From contig CAWDDW010000001.1 in NCBI GenBank assembly GCA_963801185.1, positions 558,001 through 622,000 on the forward strand: 64,000 nucleotides of DNA, read 5' to 3'. Numbering within the stretch: the first letter of the stretch is position 1; every line of letters begins with the position of its first letter. The stretch is from Palsa-601 sp963801185. GTDB taxonomy: Bacteria; Actinomycetota; Acidimicrobiia; Acidimicrobiales; Bog-793. Both the position numbers and the translations under genes were made by a program. This document shows positions 44,656 to 53,059 of the stretch, piece after piece. The notes beneath the pieces were generated by a model. The model made no database searches, had not been told where the DNA came from, and saw only the letters and a list, made by a program, of their open reading frames with translations.

Positions 44656-44661
44656 GGACCG

Positions 44662-46035
44662 TCAGGCCAACTCGGTCTGAACGGGCTGGCCCGCCACGAG
44701 CCGTTGAAACATGTCGTACCGGCGGGCAGCGTGGCCGACCCAGTCCTCGTCCGGCTCCACCCTGTGCCCCACGCGTGCCCAGTCGGTCGCGCCGTCGAGG
44801 CTCGATTCGAGCCCAGCCGCCATGCGTGCGATGTAGGCCGCACCGAGAGCGCCGCACTCGGGGACGAGCGACACGTCCACCGGCAGCCCGGTGCAGTCCG
44901 CCAGCGCCTGCAACCACTCCGGTCGGGTGGTGCCGCCCCCGGTCGCCACCACCCGCCGCGGCGTCACCCCGGCGAGGTCGATGTGCTGGCGCACGACGAA
45001 CCCAGCCGCTTCGAACGCCGCCCGCCGCACCTGGGGCCGGTCGTGTGAAAGCTCGAGGCCGATGAGCGAAGCACGGCGCGCGGTGTCATGGAACGGAGTC
45101 CGCTCTCCTCGCGGGTAGGGCGCCCAGACCGGGATGCTCGCGGCATTGGTCCTTCCCGGCGCCGAGCCGGTGAACTTCGTGGCCCAATCGAGGAAGAGCC
45201 CGCCTGCGTTGCTGGCGCCGCCGATGAGCGTCCGCCCCGGGGTCGTATGAGGAACGGTCCACAACCCGGGAACTTCGTGCCACTCGTCGGACACGACCCA
45301 GATCACGAGCGTCGTGCCGCAGATGACGAGCACGTCACCGACTTCTACGGCTCCAGCGACGATCTGCTCGGCGAGGGTGTCGACAATCCCGGAGGCGAGG
45401 ACGGACTCCCCCACCTTGCCGATCGGCTCGGCCAACCCGGCGACCTCGGGGAGCGCATCGGGAAGGCAGCCCGCCGTGGCGCAGATCGAGACGTCCCATC
45501 CGGCGCCGTCGAACAACGGTGACATCGCGATCGCGGTGGTCACGTCGATCGCGCCCGGACCCCCGAGCGAGCGGTTGGCCACGGCCTGGACCGGCCAGTA
45601 CCCGGCAGCCCCCGGGTCGGAGGACACAAGCTGGCGGAGCATCTCGGGCGCCCGGCCGACCGGGAGGACCCTCACCTCGGGGGGAAGGGCTCCACGGGTG
45701 TCCCCGTAGAGCAGTCCTGGCGAGATGGGGATGCCGCGGCCGTCGACCGCAGCGAGCGAGGGAACCATCCCCGCGACGCAGATCCCCCGGGGCTCGCGCA
45801 CGCCGAGGCGACGGAGATCGGTGAGGACCCGGCGGGGAGCGAGGCGCCACGCCCGGCGGGCGTCGTGCTCCATCCGCTCGGATGTCGGGAGGCCCAGCCG
45901 AATGGGGATCCGGCGCCGCGCGACGACCGTCCCGTCAGCTGCCGCGACGATCGCCTTGAGGGCGCTCGTCCCGATGTCGATGCCGAGGGTGACGTCTTCC
46001 ACTGCCGCCGCGCCCGACCTCCGATCGACTGGCAC
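44662..46035 (-). CDS. FGGY-family carbohydrate kinase
   Basis: Sugar kinase of about 457 residues with ASKHA motifs: LGIDIGTSALKAIVAAADG at the N-terminus, GICVAGMVPSLAAVDGRG, VICGTTLVIWVV, IGGASNAGGLFLDWATK and the late VATGGGTTRPEWLQALADCTG. It resembles xylulokinase-type members but has an atypical mid-region, so the sugar is uncertain. The GTG at 46035 has a well-placed GGAGG five bases upstream; longer starts would overlap the divergent aldolase gene. Confidence 0.87.
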   Translation of the reverse strand: MPVDRRSGAAAVEDVTLGIDIGTSALKAIVAAADGTVVARRRIPIRLGLPTSERMEHDARRAWRLAPRRVLTDLRRLGVREPRGICVAGMVPSLAAVDGRGIPISPGLLYGDTRGALPPEVRVLPVGRAPEMLRQLVSSDPGAAGYWPVQAVANRSLGGPGAIDVTTAIAMSPLFDGAGWDVSICATAGCLPDALPEVAGLAEPIGKVGESVLASGIVDTLAEQIVAGAVEVGDVLVICGTTLVIWVVSDEWHEVPGLWTVPHTTPGRTLIGGASNAGGLFLDWATKFTGSAPGRTNAASIPVWAPYPRGERTPFHDTARRASLIGLELSHDRPQVRRAAFEAAGFVVRQHIDLAGVTPRRVVATGGGTTRPEWLQALADCTGLPVDVSLVPECGALGAAYIARMAAGLESSLDGATDWARVGHRVEPDEDWVGHAARRYDMFQRLVAGQPVQTELA

Positions 46036-46094
46036 GGCATCCTCCCGAGACTCGCAGCCTTGTAGAAGCAACCTAGCCCCCCTAGGTTGGCGAG

Positions 46095-47120
46095 ATGTAC
46101 CTAGGCGAACTGACGACCCCGGCACTGGTCGTCGACCGACAGGCCCTCGATTTCAACGTCTCGGCCATGGCGCACGCCTTGCCCGGCTCCCGACTCCGGC
46201 CTCATGTGAAGGCTCACAAGTGCACTGAGCTCGCCAGACAGCAGCGTGACGCGGGACACCGCGGCTTCACCTGCGCCACGATCCGCGAGTGCGAAGGGAT
46301 GGCCGCCTCCGGGCTCGGCGAGGACCTCCTCCTCGCGAACGAAGTGCTCGACGCACGGCGCCTCGGGACCCTCGTAGCGCACGGGCACCGGGTCACGGTC
46401 GCCGTCGACTCCGATGAGACGATCGCCGCCGCCGCGGTAGGCGGTGTGAGAGAAGTCCTGATCGACGTGAACGTCGGCTTGCCGAGGTGCGGATGCACAC
46501 CTGCCGACGCGACTCGGCTGGCGGATCTCGCGAGGAAGCACGGCCTCGAGGTGAGGGGCGTGATGGGCTACGAAGGCCACGTGGTCGGGATCGAGGCAGC
46601 CGACGAGCGCGCGGTCGGCTGCCAGAGATCGATGGAGCTGCTGCTCGGTGCACACGATCAGGTCGGCGGGGAGATCATCTCCGCCGGAGGCACAGGGACG
46701 TACGCGATCAACACCTGGGCCACCGAAATAGAAGCGGGGACGTACGTGCTCATGGACACGGCCTACGCGCGGCTCGGCTTGCCCTTCCGCCAAGCGGTCT
46801 TCGTCGCGGCAACCGTGATCTCACGTTCGGATGGATATGCCGTCGCCGATTGCGGCTTGAAGGCGCTCGGCATGGACCACGGCAATCCCTCCATCGCGGG
46901 AGCAGAGGTGTGGTTCTGCTCGGACGAGCACGTCACGTTCGCGCCCGACGCCCCCGTCGGCACGATGGTGCTCGTGCAACCGGCGCACCTCGACCCGACG
47001 CTCGCGTATCACGAGCGCTTGCACCTAGTAGAGGCGTTCCCGGCCTCGCCGCCGGGCGCCGGCGCGCCGCGAGACGCCGAGATCATCGACGTCTGGCCAA
47101 TCGACCTGCGCGGCTGGTGA
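46095..47120 (+). CDS. D-threonine aldolase / D-serine dehydratase-like PLP enzyme
   Basis: Fold-type III PLP protein of 341 residues: TPALVVDRQALDFNV, the Schiff-base lysine in RPHVKAHKC, then GYEGHVVGIEA, SAGGTGTYAIN and the C-terminal metal-site region AEVWFCSDEH. It belongs to the DSD1/D-threonine aldolase group cleaving D-3-hydroxyamino acids or dehydrating D-serine. Divergent from the FGGY kinase with about 60 bp between starts, convergent with rdgB. Confidence 0.88.
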   Translation: MYLGELTTPALVVDRQALDFNVSAMAHALPGSRLRPHVKAHKCTELARQQRDAGHRGFTCATIRECEGMAASGLGEDLLLANEVLDARRLGTLVAHGHRVTVAVDSDETIAAAAVGGVREVLIDVNVGLPRCGCTPADATRLADLARKHGLEVRGVMGYEGHVVGIEAADERAVGCQRSMELLLGAHDQVGGEIISAGGTGTYAINTWATEIEAGTYVLMDTAYARLGLPFRQAVFVAATVISRSDGYAVADCGLKALGMDHGNPSIAGAEVWFCSDEHVTFAPDAPVGTMVLVQPAHLDPTLAYHERLHLVEAFPASPPGAGAPRDAEIIDVWPIDLRGW

Positions 47121-47140
47121 GCTCGGGGCTCACGGGACCG

Positions 47141-47740
47141 CTATCGCGTCTCGGCGAGCCGCGCGGCGAGGAGGCGGAAGGCGCGGCCTCTATGTGAGAG
47201 GGCGTGTTTCTCCGCGGGAGACATCTCGGCGAAGGTCCGGCCGTCACCTTCGGACGGGACGAAGACCGGGTCGTAGCCGAACCCACCATCGCCCTTTGGT
47301 TCTAAGGAGATCTCGCCGTCGACGACGCCCTCAGCCGCGATCTCTGTGCCGTCTGGGAACAACGCCAGTGCGACTGTCGAAAAGCACGCCCGCCTGTCGG
47401 GGCGCCCTGCTAGCTCCGCCAGTAGTTTCTCGACGTTGGCGGCATAGGTGGCGTGCTCGCCGGCGTAGCGGGCCGAGAAGACACCAGGTGCTCCACCGAG
47501 CGCCGCGACCTCGAGCCCGGTGTCGTCGGCTATAGCCGGAAGACCGGTCGACCCGACGAGTGCGGCCGCCTTCAGCCGGGCGTTTTCCTCGAGGGTCGAG
47601 CCGATCTCCTCCACCTCGGCGACTTCGCTCGGGCGGGCCAGCAACACCAGGCGGGGACCCAGCTCGCCGGTGAGGATCGCACGGACCTCCTCTGCCTTGT
47701 CGGGATTTGCAGTGGCGAGGACGAGCGTGAGCTCGCTCAC
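47141..47740 (-). CDS. rdgB: non-canonical purine NTP pyrophosphatase
   Basis: HAM1/RdgB-family pyrophosphatase of 199 residues, hydrolysing dITP, XTP and ITP to monophosphates. Motifs: LVLATANPDKAEEVRAIL, ADDTGLEVAALGGAPGVFSARYAG and GDGGFGYDPVFVPSEGDGRTFAEM. The ATG overlaps the rph stop by 4 bp. It is the last gene of the mec-cysO-cysM-murI-rph-rdgB run. Confidence 0.95.
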   Translation of the reverse strand: MSELTLVLATANPDKAEEVRAILTGELGPRLVLLARPSEVAEVEEIGSTLEENARLKAAALVGSTGLPAIADDTGLEVAALGGAPGVFSARYAGEHATYAANVEKLLAELAGRPDRRACFSTVALALFPDGTEIAAEGVVDGEISLEPKGDGGFGYDPVFVPSEGDGRTFAEMSPAEKHALSHRGRAFRLLAARLAETR

Positions 47741-48495
47741 GGAACCCGTCGGGGATCCGGCGGCACCGACACCATCTCGCCTTGCAGGGCGTGCAGCTGC
47801 CCGATCCCGAGCTCGGCGAGGCGCAGCATCTCGTCGAGCTCGCCTCTCGTGAAAGCCATGCCCTCGGCCGTCCCTTGCACCTCTATGAAGCGGCCCGCGC
47901 CGGTCATGACGACGTTCATGTCGACCTCCGCTGTCGAGTCCTCGGAGTAGTCGAGATCGAGATAGGGGACGGCACCGACCACCCCGACCGAGATCGCCGC
48001 ACAGGAGTCGGTGAGCGGGTGCGCTGTGATGGAGCCCTGTGCGAGCAGCCGGCTGCAGGCATCGTGGAGCGCGAGGTACGCGCCCGAGATCGAAGCGGTC
48101 CTCGTCCCGCCGTCAGCTTGGAGGACGTCACAGTCGAGGACGATCTGGCGCTCGCCGAGGGCCACGAGATCACAGACGCCGCGCAGCGATCGCCCGATGA
48201 GGCGCTGGATCTCATGTGTCCGGCCGGACTGGCGACCTCTGGCCGCCTCGCGGCTCACACGCTCTCGCGACGAACCCGGGAGCAGCGAGTACTCGGCGGT
48301 GACCCAGCCCTTTCCGGAACCTCGCATCCATCGCGGGATGTCCTCGTCGATCGAGGCGGTGCAGAGCACGACGGTGCGGCCCATGGTGACGAGGATGGAG
48401 CCGGCGGCGAATTCCGTGTAGTCGCGCTCGAAGGAGACGGGCCTGAGCTCGTCGACGGCTCGCCCGTCCCGGCGCGATGGGGTGCTCGTGGTCAT
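47737..48495 (-). CDS. rph: ribonuclease PH
   Basis: tRNA 3'-trimming phosphorolytic exoribonuclease of 252 residues: RAVDELRPVSFERDYTEFAAGS, WMRGSGKGWVTAEYSLLPGSS, RTHEIQRLIGRSLRG, DCDVLQADGGTRTASISGA and DLDYSEDSTAEVDMNVVMTG. Overlaps rdgB by 4 bp. The rph-rdgB pairing is widespread in actinobacteria. Upstream, about 75 bp separate it from murI; the intervening metallo-beta-lactamase-like gene of mycobacteria is missing here. Confidence 0.95.
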   Translation of the reverse strand: MTTSTPSRRDGRAVDELRPVSFERDYTEFAAGSILVTMGRTVVLCTASIDEDIPRWMRGSGKGWVTAEYSLLPGSSRERVSREAARGRQSGRTHEIQRLIGRSLRGVCDLVALGERQIVLDCDVLQADGGTRTASISGAYLALHDACSRLLAQGSITAHPLTDSCAAISVGVVGAVPYLDLDYSEDSTAEVDMNVVMTGAGRFIEVQGTAEGMAFTRGELDEMLRLAELGIGQLHALQGEMVSVPPDPRRVP

Positions 48496-48569
48496 TGGTG
48501 CAGGCTATCCACGCTCACGATGACGTTGGTGACCGCTGGCGAAGCTGGCGCTCGCGCTCGCTCTCGGAC

Positions 48570-49391
48570 TCAGGACAGGCTCAGCGACTCTGCGGAGTCG
48601 AGCTCCGGCCCTAGCAGGCGACGCCCCATCTCGACGAACCAGTCGACGTCGCCCGACGACAGCCAGCGGTGGCAAGCGCCGGCCCCTTGTCGGCGCCCGA
48701 TGCCCTCACGCTCGATGAGTGCAGCTGTGTCGAAAGCTGTCTCGTCGGCCGACGAGACGAGCACCACGTCGCGGCCCATGACGTCCGCGATCGTCCTCGC
48801 AAGAAACGGATAGTGAGTGCACCCGAGCAACAGCGTGTCCACTCGAGCCTCCTTGAGCGGAGCGAGCAGGCGCTCGGCAAGAACGTGCACCTGGTCGCTC
48901 GCCGTCTCGCCTCTCTCCACGAACTCGACGAAACCGGGGCAGGCGGCACAGACGACCTCGGTCTCGGGCGCCGTCGAGGCGGCCAGTCGCTGATAGGCGC
49001 CCGATGCGATCGTGCCAACGGTCCCGATTATCCCCACCCGGCCGTTGCGCGTCGCCTGCGCGGCCGCCCGCATGCCAGGCTCGAGCACGCCGACGACGGG
49101 CACGTCGTAGCGCTCCGAGATCTCGTCGAGGGCCACCGACGCTGCCGTGTTGCAGGCTACGACGACAAGCTTGCAGCCGACCTCGGTGATCAGGTACTCG
49201 GCGATCCCGGCGGCAAATGACCGGACTTGTTCGGCAGGCCTCGGGCCGTACGGATAGCGACCGGTGTCGCCGACGTACACGAGGTGCTCGGCCGGGAGCA
49301 GGTCGATGAGCGATCGGGCGACGGTCAGCCCACCGAAGCCACTGTCGAAGATGCCTATCGGGCGCTCGTTGGCGGCGGCTGAGTCCACCAT
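48570..49391 (-). CDS. murI: glutamate racemase
   Basis: Makes D-glutamate for peptidoglycan. The 273-residue protein has IGIFDSGFGGLTVARSL at the N-terminus, both catalytic cysteines in VVVACNTAASVALD and LLLGCTHYPFL, and the GDTGRYPYGPR motif. The ATG at 49391 starts 2 bp after the cysM stop, so they form one transcription unit. The frame is open further upstream into cysM but is not protein-like there. Confidence 0.95.
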   Translation of the reverse strand: MVDSAAANERPIGIFDSGFGGLTVARSLIDLLPAEHLVYVGDTGRYPYGPRPAEQVRSFAAGIAEYLITEVGCKLVVVACNTAASVALDEISERYDVPVVGVLEPGMRAAAQATRNGRVGIIGTVGTIASGAYQRLAASTAPETEVVCAACPGFVEFVERGETASDQVHVLAERLLAPLKEARVDTLLLGCTHYPFLARTIADVMGRDVVLVSSADETAFDTAALIEREGIGRRQGAGACHRWLSSGDVDWFVEMGRRLLGPELDSAESLSLS

Positions 49392-49393
49392 GC

Positions 49394-50341
49394 CTAGAAG
49401 TAGATCATCGACTTGGCGCGCTCGACGACGGCGTCGATGTCGCCCACCCAGGCGTTCGTCGACAGGTACTTCCATCCGCCGTCGGCGGAGATGAAGACGA
49501 TCACACCGGAGTCGATCGATGCAGCGCACTTGACCGCTCCCGCCATAGCTGCACCAGTCGAGAGGCCGGCGAATATACCGACATCCGCCAGCTTTCGCGT
49601 CCACTCGATCGAGTCGCGAGGCCCAACGATCGTCTTCCGGTCGAGGAGATCCTCTCCTCCCCCGTCGGTGAAGATCGGCGGGATGTACCCGTCGTCGAGG
49701 TTGCGCAGGCCGTCGACGATCTCGCCCGACGGAGGCTCGACGGCCCAGATCTGGACCTGGGGCTTGCGCTCTCTCAAGTATGTGCCTACACCGATGAGCG
49801 TCCCGCTCGTGCCAAGGCCTGCCACGAAGTGGGTGATCTCAGGGCAGTCCCGGTAGATCTCCGGCCCGGTGCCCTCGTAATGGGCCTTGGGGTTGTCGGG
49901 ATTGGCGTACTGGTACAAGAAGACCCACTCGGGGTGCTCGGCCGCGATGGCCCTTGCCAGGCGTACCGCCCCGTTCGAGCCCTCGGCTCCAGGAGACTCG
50001 ATGATCTCCGCGCCCCAGACCTCGAGCAGCTGTCGTCGCTCCACCGAGACGTTCGAGGGCAGCACAACCTTCAGGTGGTAACCCTTCACCCTGCATACCA
50101 TCGCGAGCCCGATGCCGGTGTTCCCCGACGACGGCTCGATCAATGTGGCGCCGGGCGAGATCACGCCGGACTTCTCGGCCTCCTCGATCATCGACAGGGC
50201 CGGGCGATCTTTCACCGAGCCACCGGGATTCTGTCCCTCGAGCTTGACGAAGATCCGGGCGGCGGGATTCGGGCTTAGTGCCGAGACGTCCACGAGCGGC
50301 GTGTTGCCGATGAGGTCGAGGATGCTCGAGTAGACCGCCAT
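49394..50341 (-). CDS. cysM: cysteine synthase CysM (CysO-dependent type)
   Basis: PLP beta-substitution enzyme of 315 residues: LIGNTPLVDVSAL, the Schiff-base lysine in NPGGSVKDRPA (K44), PSSGNTGIGLA and GLGTSGTLIGVG. Because cysO and mec lie directly upstream, it most likely matches mycobacterial CysM, which uses O-phosphoserine and the thiocarboxylate of CysO rather than free sulfide. The C-terminus VVERAKSMIYF resembles that CysM group. It starts 3 bp after the cysO stop. Confidence 0.92.
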   Translation of the reverse strand: MAVYSSILDLIGNTPLVDVSALSPNPAARIFVKLEGQNPGGSVKDRPALSMIEEAEKSGVISPGATLIEPSSGNTGIGLAMVCRVKGYHLKVVLPSNVSVERRQLLEVWGAEIIESPGAEGSNGAVRLARAIAAEHPEWVFLYQYANPDNPKAHYEGTGPEIYRDCPEITHFVAGLGTSGTLIGVGTYLRERKPQVQIWAVEPPSGEIVDGLRNLDDGYIPPIFTDGGGEDLLDRKTIVGPRDSIEWTRKLADVGIFAGLSTGAAMAGAVKCAASIDSGVIVFISADGGWKYLSTNAWVGDIDAVVERAKSMIYF

Positions 50342-50344
50342 CGT

Positions 50345-50650
50345 TCAGTTCGCGCCGCCGGATGAGGCCTCGCCCGCACCGCCTGCGACCGCCGGCAGGA
50401 TGGAGACAACGTCGCCGTCTGCCACCTTCGTATCGAGCCTGTCCAGGTAGCGCACGTCGTCGTCGTTCACGTACACGTTGACGAAGCGGTGCAGTGAGCC
50501 GTCCTCTGTCAGCAACTGCCCCTCGATCCCCGGGAAGGCCGCCTGGAGGCCGCTCAGCACTTCGCCGATGGTCGCGCCCTCGACGCTCACGACGGACTGC
50601 CCGCCGGCTGCTGGGCGCAAGACGGTGGGAAGGCGGACTTCGACTGACAC
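50345..50650 (-). CDS. cysO: ubiquitin-like sulfur carrier CysO with C-terminal tail
   Basis: Beta-grasp MoaD/ThiS-type sulfur carrier of 101 residues: VEVRLPTVLRPAAGGQSVV, LHRFVNVYVNDDDVRYLDRLD and GDVVSILPAVAGG. In the mycobacterial protein the chain ends at the Gly-Gly that carries the thiocarboxylate; here ten more residues follow (AGEASSGGAN) before the stop. Activation therefore requires trimming, or the second Gly-Gly near the end is used after removal of Ala-Asn. Sits between mec and cysM. Confidence 0.92.
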   Translation of the reverse strand: MSVEVRLPTVLRPAAGGQSVVSVEGATIGEVLSGLQAAFPGIEGQLLTEDGSLHRFVNVYVNDDDVRYLDRLDTKVADGDVVSILPAVAGGAGEASSGGAN

Positions 50651-50684
50651 GGCGCCTCCGATTGTTGACTGGTTTGGTCAGATT

Positions 50685-51125
50685 CTAGTTACCGGTGACA
50701 ACGACGGGCTCTTCGAGGATGTTCCCGTCGTTGATCCGGTACGAGCGGGTGGACGGCAGTTCGTGCCGAAGCGAGACGAGCACGTAGTGCCAACCCGGGT
50801 CGGGCGCCTGGCGAACGTCGGTCGGAGACGGCCAGGGGTCGGTGTGGGTGTGTGAGTGGAAGACCCCGATCACGCTCAGTCCAGCCTCCTCGGCCGCTCG
50901 GTCGATCCGGAGATACGCCCTCGGATCCACCGTGTAGACCTGAGATGAGCCGGCGACGTTGGCGGTCGGGTGCACCTCAAGGACAGTTCCCGACGACGGC
51001 TCACCGACGAGGAGTCCGCAACCCTCCTGCGGGTAGCACCGCAGGCAGTGAGAAGCCATCTCGTCGAGGTGCCGGCGAGCGACGCGCAGCTCCGACGTCG
51101 CGTGGAGGGAGCCGGGCTCATCCAT
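50685..51125 (-). CDS. mec: JAMM-domain metalloprotease Mec (CysO-cysteine peptidase)
   Basis: JAB1/MPN+ zinc protease of about 146 residues. The full JAMM motif is visible: glutamate E34 in QEGCGLLVG and H90-x-H92-x7-S100-x2-D103 in FHSHTHTDPWPSPTDV. In mycobacteria it releases cysteine from the CysO-cysteine adduct made by CysM. The first gene of the cysteine operon. Here it may also trim the extended CysO tail. The ATG at 51125 is chosen because upstream codons overlap the divergent smpB region. Confidence 0.92.
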   Translation of the reverse strand: MDEPGSLHATSELRVARRHLDEMASHCLRCYPQEGCGLLVGEPSSGTVLEVHPTANVAGSSQVYTVDPRAYLRIDRAAEEAGLSVIGVFHSHTHTDPWPSPTDVRQAPDPGWHYVLVSLRHELPSTRSYRINDGNILEEPVVVTGN

Positions 51126-51184
51126 CGTCACGACCGTAGCAACTCGTGCTGGGACGCCTTGTGCTGCCAGTACCGTTGACAGCC

Positions 51185-51694
51185 GTGCCGAAGAAGCGAT
51201 CTGCCAGCGCAAGGGCGAGGGAGGATGCTGAACGCGGCATCAAGCGCGTCGCACAGAACCGGCGAGCCCGGCACGACTACGACATCCTCGAGACCTACGA
51301 GTGCGGCATCGCACTGCAAGGCGCCGAGGTCAAATCCCTACGGCTCGGGCAGGCTTCGCTGCAGGACGCCTACGCCCGCATCGAAGGCGGGGAGGCTTGG
51401 CTGGTGGGAGCTCACCTGGCGCCGTACGAGTACGCGACGGGGTATGGGCGTTTCGAACCGAATCGACCCCGGAAGCTCTTGCTTCACCGTGGCCAGCTCG
51501 ACGAGCTCTCGGGAATAGTGGCCCAGAAGGCCCTCACCTTGATCCCTCTCTCCATCTACTTCAAGGACGGTCGGGTGAAGGTGGAGATCGCACTCGCGAG
51601 GGGGCGAAGGCTCTACGACAAGCGGCACGCCATCGCGGAGCGAGATGCCACCCGCGAGGCTCAGCGGACCATCAAGCAGTACGAGTCGAGGTAG
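51185..51694 (+). CDS. smpB: SsrA-binding protein
   Basis: tmRNA partner for ribosome rescue, about 169 residues. Motifs: NRRARHDYDILETYECGIALQGAEVKSLR, then NPRPRKLLLH-like RPRKLLLHRGQLDEL and the basic C-terminal tail KGRRLYDKR-like GRRLYDKRHAIAERDATREAQR. The GTG at 51185 gives the normal basic N-terminus (VPKKRSASAR). The tmRNA gene lies about 800 bp downstream on the same strand, the usual arrangement, separated by one secreted protein gene. Confidence 0.95.
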   Translation: MPKKRSASARAREDAERGIKRVAQNRRARHDYDILETYECGIALQGAEVKSLRLGQASLQDAYARIEGGEAWLVGAHLAPYEYATGYGRFEPNRPRKLLLHRGQLDELSGIVAQKALTLIPLSIYFKDGRVKVEIALARGRRLYDKRHAIAERDATREAQRTIKQYESR

Positions 51695-51715
51695 CGATCG
51701 ATGCCGGCCAGGGTA

Positions 51716-51744
51716 TTGACTCCCGGGTAACAAGGCGCCAGAAT
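51716..51744 (+). promoter_or_regulatory. promoter of the secreted-protein gene (TTGACT-17-CAGAAT)
   Basis: A -35 TTGACT (51716-51721) and a -10 CAGAAT (51739-51744) with a 17-base spacer lie about 70 bases before the GTG start at 51812. An AGGGGGAA ribosome site sits just before that GTG. Confidence 0.55.
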
Positions 51745-51811
51745 CAACACTGCGTGGGATCTGCACCCTGCGTGAGGTACAGGTAACGCCTTTGAACAGG
51801 GGGAACAACCA

Positions 51812-52469
51812 GTGAACCGCAAACTCCTCGCCGCTGTCGCAGCGCTCGCGCTACCCGCAGCCGTCTTGTCCTCTGCTTCGGCCGCCGGTACGGCCGGTGC
51901 CGCCGGACGGGCGCCGATGCACGGGCAGCAACCGCGCAAGGCCATCAAAGTCACCTTCACAGGCAAGATGGTCTGTGACATGAGTGGCTCGATCGCATTG
52001 AGCCCCGCTTTCACCACGACAGGCACCGGCAAGTCCTCCACCGTCACCCTCACCGGCAAGCTCACGAAGTGCGGCGGCAAGAAGCCCTTCACCCAGGACA
52101 AGGTGACTGTGACGGGTGGGACGATCAGCGCGACCGGGACCGAGACGGACAACAGCTGTACGAGCGTCGCTGCGAGCGGGACATTGCCCGCCCTGAAGGG
52201 CGTCGCCAAGTTCAAGACGAAGGGCGGCACTGCAAAGCCCACCAACTTCAAGTTCTCCGGCGGCTCTTTCGACGGGAAGCTCCACTCCGATCACCATCGC
52301 ATATCCGGGTAAAGGAGACACCGGATCTGCGACTGGCTCCTTCGCCGGGAAGAAGGGCGGCTCAACGGCCAACGTGAAACAATCGATCAGCGAACTTCTC
52401 ACCGAGTGTGGAAGCTCGAGCGGGCTCAAGGCGATCGTGCTCTCGTCGGGAACGACCACCTTCGGTTGA
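51812..52469 (+). CDS. secreted protein of unknown function (frame broken at ~52282)
   Basis: Family not recognised. The signal peptide is MNRKLLAAVAALALPAAVLSSASA, and the mature part is Thr/Gly/Lys-rich with beta-strand periodicity (VTLTGKLTKCGG, VTVTGGTISATGTE) and several cysteines. The frame stops at 52312 after DGKLHSDHHRISG, but shifting one base near 52282 continues LTPITIAYPGKGDTG, SFAGKKGGSTANVKQSISELL and ends at 52469, giving about 218 residues. The second half clearly continues the same composition and motif (FAGKKGG versus FTGKM), so the longer product is the real one. Confidence 0.75.
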
Positions 52470-52502
52470 TCAGTAGAGTGGTTACTGAAGTTCAACCACC
52501 TA

Positions 52503-52851
52503 GGGGGTGACAGGCTTCGACTCCGGTCGTCGAAGTGGGAGAAGCGAGCCGTGGTCTCCGGAGCCACGTTAAAGAGCCGGAAACCAAACACAAACGCCAA
52601 GCCACAGCTTGCGCTTGCCGCCTAAATAACGGCAACGTCTGCCCGGCCCCAGCCTCACGGGTCGGTTCCGGACGTCATCTAGTGAGGCTTACCTGAGCGG
52701 CGTCGCTGATGCGCCGCTGAGGGACATCTAAGTCAGCTGGGAGCCCGCCCGATGCCGGTGGCGAGGCGGGCTCTGAGACAAATCGTCGGCTGCGCTCGGA
52801 GAAGTCCCATTGAGATACCGGAGGACGCGGGTTCGACTCCCGCCACCTCCA
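52503..52851 (+). ncRNA. ssrA: tmRNA
   Basis: The 5' end GGGGGTGACAGG pairs with the 3' end CACCTCC as the tRNA-like acceptor, and the T-arm GCGGG-TTCGACT-CCCGC is present. The tag reading frame encodes NTNAKPQLALAA followed by TAA, with the ALAA protease signal. The middle holds paired regions of pseudoknots. About 349 bases, normal length. CCA is not encoded. Neighbour of smpB. Confidence 0.96.
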
Positions 52852-53059
52852 CTTCGTTGTGGAAAAATCGACGTTCTAGCTGTTCAGAGCGGTTCGCGCT
52901 TCACCGCTTGCTGTCGGGCGCCGCAAAACAGCTCCAGATCGGAGCCACCCCGCCCCCTCCTTCGTCCTTGATCGGGGCCTAGCCCGCGGCGCGCTCGGGA
53001 ACACATCCGGACCGCTCGCAACCGAGCCCGCAGCGCCGCCGGTCTGCGATGATGGCGAG

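Noticed and set aside
50345..50380. CysO tail as a frameshift artefact
   Set aside because: No nearby alternative frame gives a stop immediately after Gly-Gly, and the 3-bp spacing to cysM is natural; still worth a read check.
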